This document shows, piece after piece, positions 1 to 9,074 of a DNA stretch of 64,000 bases. Location: positions 1,178,001 through 1,242,000 of the forward strand of contig CBDBDZ010000013.1 in the NCBI GenBank assembly GCA_965204215.1, written 5' to 3'. The first letter of the stretch is position 1; each line of letters starts with the position of its first letter. The notes beneath the pieces were generated by a model. The model searched no databases and was not told where the DNA came from. It saw only the letters and a program-made list of their open reading frames with translations. Position numbers and translations under genes: made by a program. This DNA comes from CBDBDZ01 sp965204215 (GTDB lineage: Bacteria > Pseudomonadota > Gammaproteobacteria > Pseudomonadales > GM7GCV1).

Positions 1-189
1 TGCACCATGATGCAACGCCCGATGATTGAAAATTGGAACTGGTACTTAGTCTTTAGCTTTTTTCGACTTGCATCTATTTCTCAAGGCGTTTATAAGCGTT
101 CAATAGATGGCAATGCCTCGAGCTCTAAAGCTGTTATTGCAGGGGAGGCAGCACAACAATTAACGAAAATGGCTATTGAATTAATTTAA
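1..189 (+). CDS. Phosphotransferase (APH-like) family protein, C-terminal fragment
   Basis: The frame is open from the first base of the window and ends in TAA, so only the last 62 residues are visible. The segment WNWYLVFSFFRLASISQG followed by YKRSIDGNASS matches my memory of the C-terminus of aminoglycoside-phosphotransferase-like proteins of the type fused to or encoded beside acyl-CoA dehydrogenases (ACAD10/11-like). In that family the kinase fold and catalytic HxD motif lie upstream, here outside the window. The role would be phosphorylation of a small hydroxy-acyl substrate, which fits the acyl-CoA catabolism encoded nearby, but that is inference. The fragment is followed by a 70-base gap before rplM and is probably a separate transcript. 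Confidence 0.6.
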   Translation, partial: CTMMQRPMIENWNWYLVFSFFRLASISQGVYKRSIDGNASSSKAVIAGEAAQQLTKMAIELI

Positions 190-259
190 AGGTTGATTTT
201 AACCATATTTGTCAGTATCATCCGCGCCCTTATTTATATAGCACGTTTCGGACCATAAC

Positions 260-697
260 ATGAAGACATACAGCGCCAAACCTGCTACCGTGAAACGCGA
301 TTGGTACATCATTGATGCACAAGGTCTTGTATTGGGCCGCCTTGCATCAGGAGTAGCGCATCGCCTTCGTGGTAAGCACAAACCTGAATACACTCCTCAT
401 ATTGATACTGGCGATTATATCGTTGTTATCAATGCGGAAAAAATCAAAGTTACAGGTAAGAAAATTACTGATAAGCTTTATCACCATCACACCGGTTACA
501 TAGGTGGGCTTAAAACGAGCACTTATGGCAAATTGATTGCAGACTATCCCGACAGACCTTTAACCATGGCGGTTAAAGGAATGCTCCCTAAAGGACCGCT
601 GGGTAGAACCATGTTGAAAAAACTTAAAGTTTATGCGGGTTCAGAGCATCCACATAGCGCTCAGCAACCTAAACCACTAACATTAAAAGGGGTGTAA
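260..697 (+). CDS. rplM: 50S ribosomal protein L13
   Basis: The 145-residue product is close to the usual 142 of gammaproteobacterial L13. It starts MKTYSAKPATVKRDWYIIDA and carries the family signature around residues 103-125 (VKGMLPKGPLGR.ML..LKVY). L13 binds 23S rRNA early in assembly of the large subunit. The gene is followed after only three bases by rpsI, the conserved L13-S9 operon. In most gammaproteobacteria this pair is followed by petABC or sspA. Here a terminator and then an unrelated leftward operon follow, so the neighbourhood is rearranged. Confidence 0.98.
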   Translation: MKTYSAKPATVKRDWYIIDAQGLVLGRLASGVAHRLRGKHKPEYTPHIDTGDYIVVINAEKIKVTGKKITDKLYHHHTGYIGGLKTSTYGKLIADYPDRPLTMAVKGMLPKGPLGRTMLKKLKVYAGSEHPHSAQQPKPLTLKGV

Positions 698-700
698 TTT

Positions 701-1099
701 ATGGCTAATGAAACTCAAACATATTACGGTACAGGGCGACGTAAAACCTCAACTGCTCGTATTTTTATGCAAGAAGGCAGTGGCAATATTATTGTCAATG
801 GTAAAAGTCTGGACGATTATTTTGGTCGTGAAGTTGCGCGTATGATTGTTCGTCAACCCATTGAACTGATAGAGGAGACTGACAAATTTGACTTTAATAT
901 CACTGTTAAAGGTGGCGGTAGCTTTGGTCAAGCGGGAGCTATTCGTCACGGTATGACCAGAGCTTTAATGCAATATAACGAAGAGCACAGGCCTGCACTG
1001 CGTGAAGCTGGTTATGTTACTCGTGACGCACGTCAAGTTGAACGTAAGAAAATTGGTTTGCACAAAGCACGCAAACGCCCACAATTCTCCAAGCGTTAA
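701..1099 (+). CDS. rpsI: 30S ribosomal protein S9
   Basis: The 132-residue product is near the usual 130. It has the YYGTGRRKTSTARIF N-terminus, the GGG(S)FGQAGAIRHGM.RAL core, and the basic C-terminal tail ending KRPQFSKR that reaches the P-site tRNA in the 30S subunit. The ATG lies three bases after the rplM stop, with the GGGG of the rplM end serving as ribosome binding site, so the two are co-transcribed and probably translationally coupled. A rho-independent terminator begins about 20 bases downstream. Nothing is odd in the sequence. Confidence 0.98.
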   Translation: MANETQTYYGTGRRKTSTARIFMQEGSGNIIVNGKSLDDYFGREVARMIVRQPIELIEETDKFDFNITVKGGGSFGQAGAIRHGMTRALMQYNEEHRPALREAGYVTRDARQVERKKIGLHKARKRPQFSKR

Positions 1100-1120
1100 T
1101 TTGGGGTATCAACCTCATGT

Positions 1121-1151
1121 AAAAAACCTCGCTATTGCGGGGCTTTTTTTT
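1121..1151 (+). terminator. Rho-independent terminator of rplM-rpsI
   Basis: A run of A precedes the inverted repeat CCTCGC / GCGGGG (one G-T pair, four-base loop), followed directly by C and nine T residues. It lies 21 bases after the rpsI stop and is the natural end of the ribosomal protein transcript. Confidence 0.88.
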
Positions 1152-1253
1152 GGGAAGCATGTAATTTGTTCGGTGTTATTAACCTCGCAATAAACGCTTA
1201 TTTTACTTGCGTGAGCTTATGTTTTATTGCCGTTTTTGTCTTCGTTATAATTT

Positions 1254-2360
1254 TTATACCGGCTCTGGAATAACGACAATATTGCCTACATGCTGTTTTT
1301 TAAGAAACATCTGCTGGGCTTCAACTACTTGTTGCAAAGGAAAAGAAGCTGCTAAAAGCGGTTTAATCTGATGCGATTCAAGCAATTTAATCAAGCGTTG
1401 CATGGTGCCAGGCGGAACAATGGTAGCCCCGGTAAATTGCAGGTCTTTGTATATGAGTTGTCGCAAGTCAAAATCAACTTTGGTACCAGCTATAGTACCA
1501 GAAGAGCTATAGCGACCACCTTGAGTCAAATTATCAATAAGGGGATTAAATAGTTGCCCACCTACCACATCTAAAGCCACATCAATAGTGCCATTAGCGG
1601 CTTCTTGAATAGCACCACTTATATCTGTTTCATTTCTATCAATAACGCTGGAAACACCTAAATCATATAAATAAGAGGCTTTGCCTTTACTTGCAATAGT
1701 TATAACTTTTGCGCCGCGAAGCAAACAAAGTTGAATGGCAAGACTACCAACGCCACCAGATGCTCCAGTAATAACAACAGTTTCACCAGGCTTTAGTGCA
1801 GTACGTTGTACTAAATTTTCAGCGGTGGTCAGCGCGCAGGGCAATGTCGCTAGCTCAGTATCATTGTAACTGCTGTTAATAGCTATGGCATTACTGCTTC
1901 TGACTTTGGTAAATTGAGCGAAACCCCCATCGCATTCTGAACCAAAATAAGCCGAGTTTTGGTTATCTAACCAGTTGCCATCGGCGAGAATCCATGGATC
2001 AATGATAACGCGCTCGCCAATTCTGTGGGTATTATTGCTGTTGCCAACATCGACAATAACCCCTGCGACATCAGCACCTTGAATACGTGGAAATTGCAGC
2101 TTTTGAGCACCCCAGCCAGAGCCATGAGATTGCTCAATATTGAAGCCTGAACTAGCACCTGTACCAACTTCAGCTTCGACAGTTTTAGAGTACCAGCCTG
2201 TGCGGGTGTTAATATCGGTATTATTTAAACCGCAGGCTCCCACTTTGACCAGCACTTCATTGTGTTCTGGCTGGGGAATAGGGTAGTCGGTTCTAAATTC
2301 GAGTTTATCAAAGCCACCATATCCAGTGAGTAGCATGGCGTGCATAGTGTTTTTTGTCAT
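1254..2360 (-). CDS. Zinc-type alcohol dehydrogenase-like (MDR) oxidoreductase
   Basis: The 368-residue protein belongs to the medium-chain dehydrogenase/reductase superfamily. A GroES-like N-terminal domain (residues about 20-150, GACGLNNTDINTRTGW, IQGADVAGVIVDVG) is followed by a Rossmann domain with the NAD(P) glycine motif ITGASGGVGSLAIQL (about 195-210). I see no convincing structural-zinc cysteine cluster, so it is closer to the quinone oxidoreductase/enoyl reductase branch than to classical zinc alcohol dehydrogenases. Its start overlaps the end of the mutase gene by four bases (ATGA), making it the last gene of the propionyl-CoA operon. The substrate is unknown; an acyl-CoA-linked reduction is a guess from context. 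Confidence 0.8.
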   Translation of the reverse strand: MTKNTMHAMLLTGYGGFDKLEFRTDYPIPQPEHNEVLVKVGACGLNNTDINTRTGWYSKTVEAEVGTGASSGFNIEQSHGSGWGAQKLQFPRIQGADVAGVIVDVGNSNNTHRIGERVIIDPWILADGNWLDNQNSAYFGSECDGGFAQFTKVRSSNAIAINSSYNDTELATLPCALTTAENLVQRTALKPGETVVITGASGGVGSLAIQLCLLRGAKVITIASKGKASYLYDLGVSSVIDRNETDISGAIQEAANGTIDVALDVVGGQLFNPLIDNLTQGGRYSSSGTIAGTKVDFDLRQLIYKDLQFTGATIVPPGTMQRLIKLLESHQIKPLLAASFPLQQVVEAQQMFLKKQHVGNIVVIPEPV

Positions 2361-4498
2361 TTTAACCTGGACTCAATTGCGCCAATCGTTGCTTTAGCAG
2401 ATTGTAAAATAGGCGTTCCAGGTCCAAAGATTTCGGCAACGCCAGCTTGTTTTAAAAACTCATAATCTTGTTTGGGAATGACACCTCCTGCGATAACAAT
2501 AATGTCATTTACTTCTAATTTATTAAGTTCATCAATAAGTTGCGGAATAAGCGTTTTATGTCCAGCAGCTTGTGAGGAAACACCGATAGCATGAACGTCG
2601 TTTTCCAAAGCTTGCATGGCAATTTCGGCTGGGGTTGAAAACATAGGTGATAAATCAATATCAAAACCAATGTCAGCAAAGGCAGTAGCGATAACCTTGG
2701 CTCCCCGGTCATGGCCATCTTGCCCCATTTTACAGACTAACATACGAGGTCTGCGACCATGATTTTTTTCAAAATTTTGAATTTCGTTACTTAGCATATT
2801 CCAACTCTCATTGTCTTTAAAGGCGCTACCATATATACCTGAAACGGTTTGCGATCTTGCCTGGTAACGCCCATATTCGCGCTCTAGTGCCTCAGATATT
2901 TCGCCAACAGTAGCGCGCATTCTGGCAGCATTAATAGCTAATTCCAACAGGTTTTGATTTTGGTTACCGGCAGCTTTAGTTAATTCATCTAATGCTAGTT
3001 GTACCGCATTGTTATTACGTTGGGCTTTAATATTAGCAAGTTGTACAAGCTGTGCTTCTCGCACTTTGTCATTGTCAATATCCATAATATCCAATGTGTC
3101 GCTTTGTTGTGCTTCGTTTAATTGGTATTTGTTAACACCGACAATAACTTCGCTACCACTATCGATACCCGCTTGACGGCGTGCAGCAGAGGCTTCAATT
3201 TTTAATTTTGGCAAGCCTGTTTCAATAGCTTTAGTCATGCCACCATGTTCTTCAACTTCATTAATTAACTCTCGTACTTTTTGAGCAATTTCTTGAGTTA
3301 AGTTTTCCATCATATAAGAACCGCCCCAGGGGTCTATCACTTTGGTAATACCTGTTTCTTCCTGAATGATTAATTGAGTGTTGCGAGCAATTCGTGACGC
3401 AAAATCAGAGGGCAGGGCAATGGCTTCATCTAATGCGTTGGTATGTAGTGATTGAGTGCCTCCGAAGACAGCAGCCATTGCTTCTATAGTGGTACGCACT
3501 ACATTGTTGTATGGGTCTTGCTCAGTTAACGACCAGCCCGATGTTTGGCTGTGAGTACGCAATATTTTGGATTTGGGGTTTTGTGGATTAAACTCACTGA
3601 CAATTTCAGTCCACAGTAGTCTTGCTGCACGCATTTTGGCTATTTCTATATAGAAGTTCATACCAATTCCCCAGAAAAATGAAAGGCGTGGTGCAAATTG
3701 ATCGATATCGAGTCCTGCAGCTAGTGCTGTGCGAATGTACTCTTTGCCATCGGCCAAAGTATATGCCAACTCTAGTGCTGCATCGGCACCAGCTTCTTGA
3801 ATGTGGTAGCCAGAGATAGAAATACTATTAAAACGCGGCATATTTTTACTGGTAAAAGCAATAATATCACCAATAATTCGCATTGAAGGAATCGGAGGGT
3901 ATATATAGGTATTGCGTACCATGAATTCTTTGAGGATATCGTTTTGAATGGTGCCTGATAATTGCTCCATACTCACGCCCTGTTCTTCAGCGACTACTAT
4001 GTAACTGGCTAAAATAGGTAATACTGCACCATTCATTGTCATTGATACAGATATACTATCTAAAGGAATTTTATCAAATAATCGTTTCATATCTTCAACG
4101 CTATCAATAGCAACACCTGCTTTGCCTACATCACCTGTTACGCTTGGGTGGTCAGAGTCGTAACCTCTGTGCGTGGCCAAATCAAATGCCACAGAAATGC
4201 CTTGAGCACCATTGGCTAGCGCATTGCGATAGAATGCGTTTGATTCTTCAGCAGTGGAGAAACCAGCGTATTGTCTTATGGTCCATGGCCTGCCTGCGTA
4301 CATTGTAGCTTGAGGCCCCCGAATAAAAGGTTCAATGCCTGGCATGGTGTCAGTATGTTGCAGCGTTTGTATATCGGCTTGCGTATAGAGAGGTTTAACG
4401 GCGATACCTTCGGTTGTCTTCCATGTTAATTCGTGTAACTTGCCTTTGGTCTGTTTATTAGCTAGCGCTTCCCATTGTAGTTTCAGGTTATCGTTCAT
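2357..4498 (-). CDS. scpA: Methylmalonyl-CoA mutase (single-chain, B12-dependent)
   Basis: This enzyme rearranges (R)-methylmalonyl-CoA to succinyl-CoA using adenosylcobalamin, feeding propionate carbon into the TCA cycle. At 713 residues it matches the catalytic alpha subunit/ScpA length. The N-terminal TIM-barrel carries the TMPGIEPFIRGPQATMYAGR substrate-binding region. The C-terminal B12 domain (about 580-713) carries GQDGHDRG at 592-599, with His596 as predicted cobalt ligand (DxHxxG), and a later IAGGVIP loop. It sits 12 bases after the epimerase gene and overlaps the MDR gene by four bases. Its cofactor links it to the riboswitch-controlled B12 operon at 53.3-59.4 kb. I see no MeaB/ArgK chaperone gene in the window. 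Confidence 0.95.
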   Translation of the reverse strand: MNDNLKLQWEALANKQTKGKLHELTWKTTEGIAVKPLYTQADIQTLQHTDTMPGIEPFIRGPQATMYAGRPWTIRQYAGFSTAEESNAFYRNALANGAQGISVAFDLATHRGYDSDHPSVTGDVGKAGVAIDSVEDMKRLFDKIPLDSISVSMTMNGAVLPILASYIVVAEEQGVSMEQLSGTIQNDILKEFMVRNTYIYPPIPSMRIIGDIIAFTSKNMPRFNSISISGYHIQEAGADAALELAYTLADGKEYIRTALAAGLDIDQFAPRLSFFWGIGMNFYIEIAKMRAARLLWTEIVSEFNPQNPKSKILRTHSQTSGWSLTEQDPYNNVVRTTIEAMAAVFGGTQSLHTNALDEAIALPSDFASRIARNTQLIIQEETGITKVIDPWGGSYMMENLTQEIAQKVRELINEVEEHGGMTKAIETGLPKLKIEASAARRQAGIDSGSEVIVGVNKYQLNEAQQSDTLDIMDIDNDKVREAQLVQLANIKAQRNNNAVQLALDELTKAAGNQNQNLLELAINAARMRATVGEISEALEREYGRYQARSQTVSGIYGSAFKDNESWNMLSNEIQNFEKNHGRRPRMLVCKMGQDGHDRGAKVIATAFADIGFDIDLSPMFSTPAEIAMQALENDVHAIGVSSQAAGHKTLIPQLIDELNKLEVNDIIVIAGGVIPKQDYEFLKQAGVAEIFGPGTPILQSAKATIGAIESRLK

Positions 4499-4510
4499 GT
4501 TTATTTATAC

Positions 4511-4915
4511 TTATTTATCTGCTGGTTGGCTGAGTTCAATCAAAACACCGTCGCAGGATTTAGGATGGATAAATATAACCATGCAATCATGAGCACCTTT
4601 ATAAGGTGCATCTGATAAAAACTGATAACCCTTAGCATTAAGCCTGGCAATATCAGCGTAAATATCATCGGTTCGGAAACATAAATGATGCAAACCAGAG
4701 CGTTTTTCCAGGAACTTGGCGACTGGCCCACTGCCATTAAGCGGATGTATCAATTCAATTTGAGTAGGGGGCAATGGAAAAAATGCAGTGGTTGTCTGTG
4801 CTGATTCAACCGCTTCAGTGCCACTGTATTCCAGGCCAAAATCGTTCATAAAACGCTTAATAGCCTGCTCTAAGTCAGGTACTGCAATGGCTATATGGTC
4901 TAGTGCCGTAATCAT
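4511..4915 (-). CDS. mce: Methylmalonyl-CoA epimerase
   Basis: The 134-residue protein is a single vicinal-oxygen-chelate (glyoxalase-like) domain, the usual size. It starts with the typical LDHIAIAVPDLEQAI metal-binding motif (first His), followed by IELIHPL, GLHHLCF (second metal-binding region) and a C-terminal GVLIELSQ supplying the last Glu ligand. It interconverts the (S) and (R) forms of methylmalonyl-CoA between carboxylase and mutase. Its ATG overlaps the end of the carboxylase alpha gene by four bases, so the three steps of the pathway lie in one leftward operon. Confidence 0.95.
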   Translation of the reverse strand: MITALDHIAIAVPDLEQAIKRFMNDFGLEYSGTEAVESAQTTTAFFPLPPTQIELIHPLNGSGPVAKFLEKRSGLHHLCFRTDDIYADIARLNAKGYQFLSDAPYKGAHDCMVIFIHPKSCDGVLIELSQPADK

Positions 4916-7314
4916 ATTAATTGATTGAGAAATTCATGGGTAAATTGTTTGCGTTGTAACGCAATTTGCTCATCATCATTAAGCACAATGGGTTCATCAG
5001 GTGTGACTTCTAAAATGACTTGCCCTTTTTTGATAATACAGCCATCAGTGTCGATAGAGACTTTATCAACCGTACCAGCAAAAGGAGCCTTGACAGTATT
5101 AAACATTTTCATTACTTCAACAATATAAAGTGAATCGCCCTGATTAAAATGGCTGCCCACTTCCACAAAAGCCTTCATATCAGGTGATGGTTTGGAATAG
5201 TACATACCACCGCTGACAGCTAGTATCTGATTCGCGTTGGTTTGGGGAGGTGGAGCTAGTACCAGACTCATAGCTTGTTGATAGCTTTTATCTTTAAACT
5301 TATCGGGAATGTCAATAGTTAAGTTGTTGCAAACTGTAATGCTATAACACTCAGCTTGTTTGGCTAGCCATGGCAGAACTTCTAAGGTTCGGATATTTTT
5401 TGCTGTGTCCAGCGTTTGCAGTAATTCATAATCTTCTTTCCAAATCATATTAGCAGCAGGTCTGTTTTTGCGGTAGTCCATATTCAAATAGTGATATAAA
5501 TCAGCAAGGTGGTTGACAGTTAAACTCGGATTTTCAATACTGTAATTTAAGCGCTGTAAATTGATCCAGCCCATTAAGTGGTGCGGATTACTAAAGAGCT
5601 TTTGAAGCGGTCTAAGTATTAAATTATGTGCATTGCCATCAGGGGTTTCAATATTGTGATGTAACAGTTTTAAATCAATATTCTGCGCTAATTGATAAAG
5701 TTGGCCTACTAAAGTCAAGTAAGGTTGAATAAAGGCAGTAGTAGGGCGAGCGTTGATATTATTACCAATAAACCAGTTAACCAAGCCGTATTGAAACGCC
5801 AGGTTAGTGGCTAAATCTTTGCCTCGTATAGTGCTTTGGCGTAGTACTTCCGCCATTTGTTGGTAGCATTCCAAGCGATTATTTCCTGTGGTTAACAACA
5901 ATGCTATATTAGAATCATAGGCGCCTGCCAAGTAGTATTTGATAAAGGCATCAGTGTCAGGGTTTGACGTGCATATACCCTGGTCATCGCGTATTTCAGT
6001 ATCAAGCGCTTTCGACCAATATTCGATAGTACCACCCGCATGAGGTTGCAATGCGTGATTGGTGGCATTAAGTCTAGCCTCTACTGCGGAGCCTTCTCTT
6101 AGAATACGTTTGGGTTTAGGCAATCTCTTTCCATGTGCAGCCAGCAATACCATTAACTCAACCAACGACTCCACTTCAAATTGTTCTTGCGCTGCATCAG
6201 GGTTACTAAATATTAGTTTATAACAAAGCTCGCTAACGCGGTGTTCTACTTGAATGCGGGTATTCATTTCCATGAAAAAATGGTTTTTGCCATCGACAAT
6301 ACACTCAAAGGTGGATACTGAATCAAGCCCTGTAGCTTTACCAAAGCGCACAGCTTCCGATTCCATTTTTTTCAAAATATCCAGGTCTGTTTTGAGAATA
6401 TCCGCTTCAATAGTGTTGCCTTGCTGTTGTGCCGATTGTATAGCTTGTTGAAGCTCTTCCACAGTGACAGACACTTCCAGTAATTTTTGTTCGTGCATTT
6501 GCAGTGAACAATCACGGCCACCTAAGGTAATACACCAGTCGCCATTGCCAATAACCTGAATTTCCTGGTGGCGAGTGGTTTCAATATTGAGCTCAATTAA
6601 TATGACATTGTCATCATCACTACATTTCATTTCAGAGAGAATTTCTCTGCTCAACATTTCGGCATCCTCTGCATTATCTAAAATACGTTGACCTTTTCCA
6701 CCTCCGCCATTAGTTGCTTTTAATCGAATTCTGTAGTCAGGGTATTGGAGCATTAAATTTTCAACTTGCCGCTTGACATTGGCTAAATTAGTTGCCTGGT
6801 TTATACCAGGCGTCACACTGACATTTGAGGCTTCTGCTGTACGCTTGGCTTCATCTTTTAAACCAGCTTTGCGAACTGTCATAGAGCAAGGACCAATGAA
6901 GGTAAGCCCTACGCGTTCTACGGCGGCTACCATGTTTTCATCTTCGGCCATAAATCCATAGCCAGCAAAAATCGCGTTGTAACCATTAGTAGTGGCAATA
7001 GTAATGATTTCTTCAATTCGCTGCCGTCTTTCATCGGCATTGTTACCGCTGTAATCAGCAATTGGGTGAATGCGGTGTTGATTTTTGAATGCGCGAAGTT
7101 CAGGTGCCAACGCATTGGGGTAGACAATGGAATCTTTATTGGAAACCAGTATGCCGTAGTGGTTAATACCCATTTCGGTAAATACATTCATCGCCTCAAA
7201 GCGAATAGGGCCACGGCAAATGATTAGCGGTGCAATGCGACTGCAGTTAAACTGTGCCACCCAGTCAGTGGCAACATTTCCTAAGCGGCGATCACGGTGT
7301 ACTAGTGAATTCAT
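4912..7314 (-). CDS. Acyl-CoA (propionyl-CoA) carboxylase alpha chain: biotin carboxylase plus biotin carrier
   Basis: The 800-residue protein combines an ATP-grasp biotin carboxylase and a biotinyl carrier domain. Visible are the ATP-binding loop KATNGGGGKGQR (about 200), the catalytic stretch FFMEMNTRIQVEHRVSEL, and the C-terminal carrier motif VEVMKMFNTV with predicted biotinyl Lys736. It would carboxylate biotin and hand the carboxyl group to the beta chain encoded 19 bases upstream. It is longer than typical PccA/AccC-BCCP proteins (about 650-700), with an extended linker. The N-terminus (ICRGPIRFEAMNVFTEMGI) is an unusual variant of the usual NRGEIA start. Propionyl-CoA as substrate is inferred from operon partners, not from the sequence alone. 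Confidence 0.88.
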   Translation of the reverse strand: MNSLVHRDRRLGNVATDWVAQFNCSRIAPLIICRGPIRFEAMNVFTEMGINHYGILVSNKDSIVYPNALAPELRAFKNQHRIHPIADYSGNNADERRQRIEEIITIATTNGYNAIFAGYGFMAEDENMVAAVERVGLTFIGPCSMTVRKAGLKDEAKRTAEASNVSVTPGINQATNLANVKRQVENLMLQYPDYRIRLKATNGGGGKGQRILDNAEDAEMLSREILSEMKCSDDDNVILIELNIETTRHQEIQVIGNGDWCITLGGRDCSLQMHEQKLLEVSVTVEELQQAIQSAQQQGNTIEADILKTDLDILKKMESEAVRFGKATGLDSVSTFECIVDGKNHFFMEMNTRIQVEHRVSELCYKLIFSNPDAAQEQFEVESLVELMVLLAAHGKRLPKPKRILREGSAVEARLNATNHALQPHAGGTIEYWSKALDTEIRDDQGICTSNPDTDAFIKYYLAGAYDSNIALLLTTGNNRLECYQQMAEVLRQSTIRGKDLATNLAFQYGLVNWFIGNNINARPTTAFIQPYLTLVGQLYQLAQNIDLKLLHHNIETPDGNAHNLILRPLQKLFSNPHHLMGWINLQRLNYSIENPSLTVNHLADLYHYLNMDYRKNRPAANMIWKEDYELLQTLDTAKNIRTLEVLPWLAKQAECYSITVCNNLTIDIPDKFKDKSYQQAMSLVLAPPPQTNANQILAVSGGMYYSKPSPDMKAFVEVGSHFNQGDSLYIVEVMKMFNTVKAPFAGTVDKVSIDTDGCIIKKGQVILEVTPDEPIVLNDDEQIALQRKQFTHEFLNQLI

Positions 7315-7333
7315 AGCATTATGAAATTAATGA

Positions 7334-8911
7334 TTAGTGAAACTCGCGTTGTACAGATTGCAACGGTTCAGCACGATAATGACGCAGGTGAAAATGCATA
7401 TTTTTTACCAACTCTTTGCGTAAATCACAAGGCATAACTATCTGTGAAATACTACCAAGACTTAGCGCTTCTTTGGGGTTCATTAACTCGCGTTCATAAC
7501 GCTGTGCCAGCTCTGATTCCCGTTGGGCTAACCATCGTGCAGATTCACTCCTGGCTTGGTTTCGGATGGCTTTTAATTCTTCTTTATAAACAAATTCAAC
7601 ACCAGCTGGGCCCATAACTGCTACTCTTGTTGAAGGTAGAGCTAGTACCAAATCTGCACCAGTAGGGTAGTTGTTATAAGAAGCGTAAGCACCGCCAAAG
7701 GCATTGCGAATTAGTACGAGAAAACGCGGAGTGCGCAAGTCGATAATACTGTCGAGCATAGCGCGGCCTGCTTGCACAATACCTCCAGTTTCCTGCTCTC
7801 TTCCCGGTAAAAACCCTGTAGTGTCTTCCATAAAAATAACAGGAATATTGTAAAGATTGCAAAAGCGGATAAACCGCGCATTTTTATAAGCAGCCGCAAT
7901 GTCAATTTGCCCTGATGCAACGGCGCTGTTATTGGCTACAAAGCCAACCACATTGCCACCTAAACGACCCAGAGCAGTAATGGTATTACGTGCACGCTCT
8001 GACTGTATTTCCATATAATCGCCATGATCGCAAAGTTGTTCAATAATTATACTGATATCAATAGGTGTGTTATATCCCGTAGGTGATGTAAAGGCTTGAT
8101 GCAATAACGTATCAACAGTTTGGGTTGATCGGTCTGTAGGGTCAGATTGCGCTTGTTGCTTGCGAACAGGTACCATCTGTTCATGGTTATCAGGGATATA
8201 AGTAAGTATCTGTTTGACTTTTAATAAAGCACTGACTTCATCTTCTACAATAAAATCGGCAACACCGCTTTGGCTGTGAACCGAAGGTCCTCCAAGTTCT
8301 CCAGGTGTGATGTCTTCACCCAAAACTGATTTAACTACACCAGTGCCGGTTAAACCGAAAAAAGTATCTCTGGGTTGAATTACAAAACTGCCTTGACGCG
8401 GCAAATACGAACCCCCGCCTGCATTAAAGCCAAACATACACATAATAGAAGGGACAATGCCACTAATTTTACGCAGTGCGGTAAATGCTTCGGCGTAACC
8501 ATCAAGCCCGCCAACTCCTGCAGGAACAAAAGCACCTGCCGAGTCATTCATGCCTATAAGAGGTATTTTACGCTTGCCTGCCAATTCAAATAACCTGGCT
8601 AATTTTTTGCCATTGGTGGCATCCATAGAGCCTGCCCGCACACTAAAGTCATGCCCGTACACCGCAACATCTCTACCCTGTATTTGAATAACGGCGGTTA
8701 CCAGCGACGCACCATCCAAATTTTTCCCCCAATTTTGAAACAGTATAGTAGGTTCGTTATCGGCGAGTATATCCAGACGCTCCCATACCGTCATACGGTT
8801 TTTGGAATGTTGCCTGGCAATGGCTTTAACTGGTGTACTGTAACGCGCTTTTAACTGAAGTGCTTTACCTTCTTCAATGTCGCGTTCATATTGATGGATA
8901 ATTTCAGACAT
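7334..8911 (-). CDS. Acyl-CoA (propionyl-CoA) carboxylase beta chain, carboxyltransferase
   Basis: The 525-residue protein has the two crotonase-fold halves of a carboxyltransferase beta chain (PccB-like length about 510-540). The N-terminal half carries the acyl-CoA oxyanion glycines in GFNAGGGSYLPRQGSFVI. The C-terminal half carries the second oxyanion glycines in IRNAFGGAYASYNNYPTGAD, and GPAGVEFVYKEEL. It transfers the carboxyl group from biotin to propionyl-CoA. It is first in the five-gene leftward operon pccB-pccA-mce-mutase-MDR. The roughly 160 bases upstream are AT-rich and probably hold the operon promoter, but I cannot fix its elements. Confidence 0.9.
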   Translation of the reverse strand: MSEIIHQYERDIEEGKALQLKARYSTPVKAIARQHSKNRMTVWERLDILADNEPTILFQNWGKNLDGASLVTAVIQIQGRDVAVYGHDFSVRAGSMDATNGKKLARLFELAGKRKIPLIGMNDSAGAFVPAGVGGLDGYAEAFTALRKISGIVPSIMCMFGFNAGGGSYLPRQGSFVIQPRDTFFGLTGTGVVKSVLGEDITPGELGGPSVHSQSGVADFIVEDEVSALLKVKQILTYIPDNHEQMVPVRKQQAQSDPTDRSTQTVDTLLHQAFTSPTGYNTPIDISIIIEQLCDHGDYMEIQSERARNTITALGRLGGNVVGFVANNSAVASGQIDIAAAYKNARFIRFCNLYNIPVIFMEDTTGFLPGREQETGGIVQAGRAMLDSIIDLRTPRFLVLIRNAFGGAYASYNNYPTGADLVLALPSTRVAVMGPAGVEFVYKEELKAIRNQARSESARWLAQRESELAQRYERELMNPKEALSLGSISQIVMPCDLRKELVKNMHFHLRHYRAEPLQSVQREFH

Positions 8912-9074
8912 AAGACCACTATTTTAAAAAAATATCTAATTATTATATTAAGTTAGGCGATATATTTAATTGTTTATTTAATTCAATTTACAGGCAGAAA
9001 GATACACACAGATAATAGGGGTTGCCCGCATAAATGCCAGATTGGTTTCATATTTCAGTATGCCTTCTTTTTCG

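Noticed and set aside
1002..1193. 63-codon frame overlapping the rpsI end and terminator
   Set aside because: It reads through the S9 coding region in another frame and the terminator hairpin.
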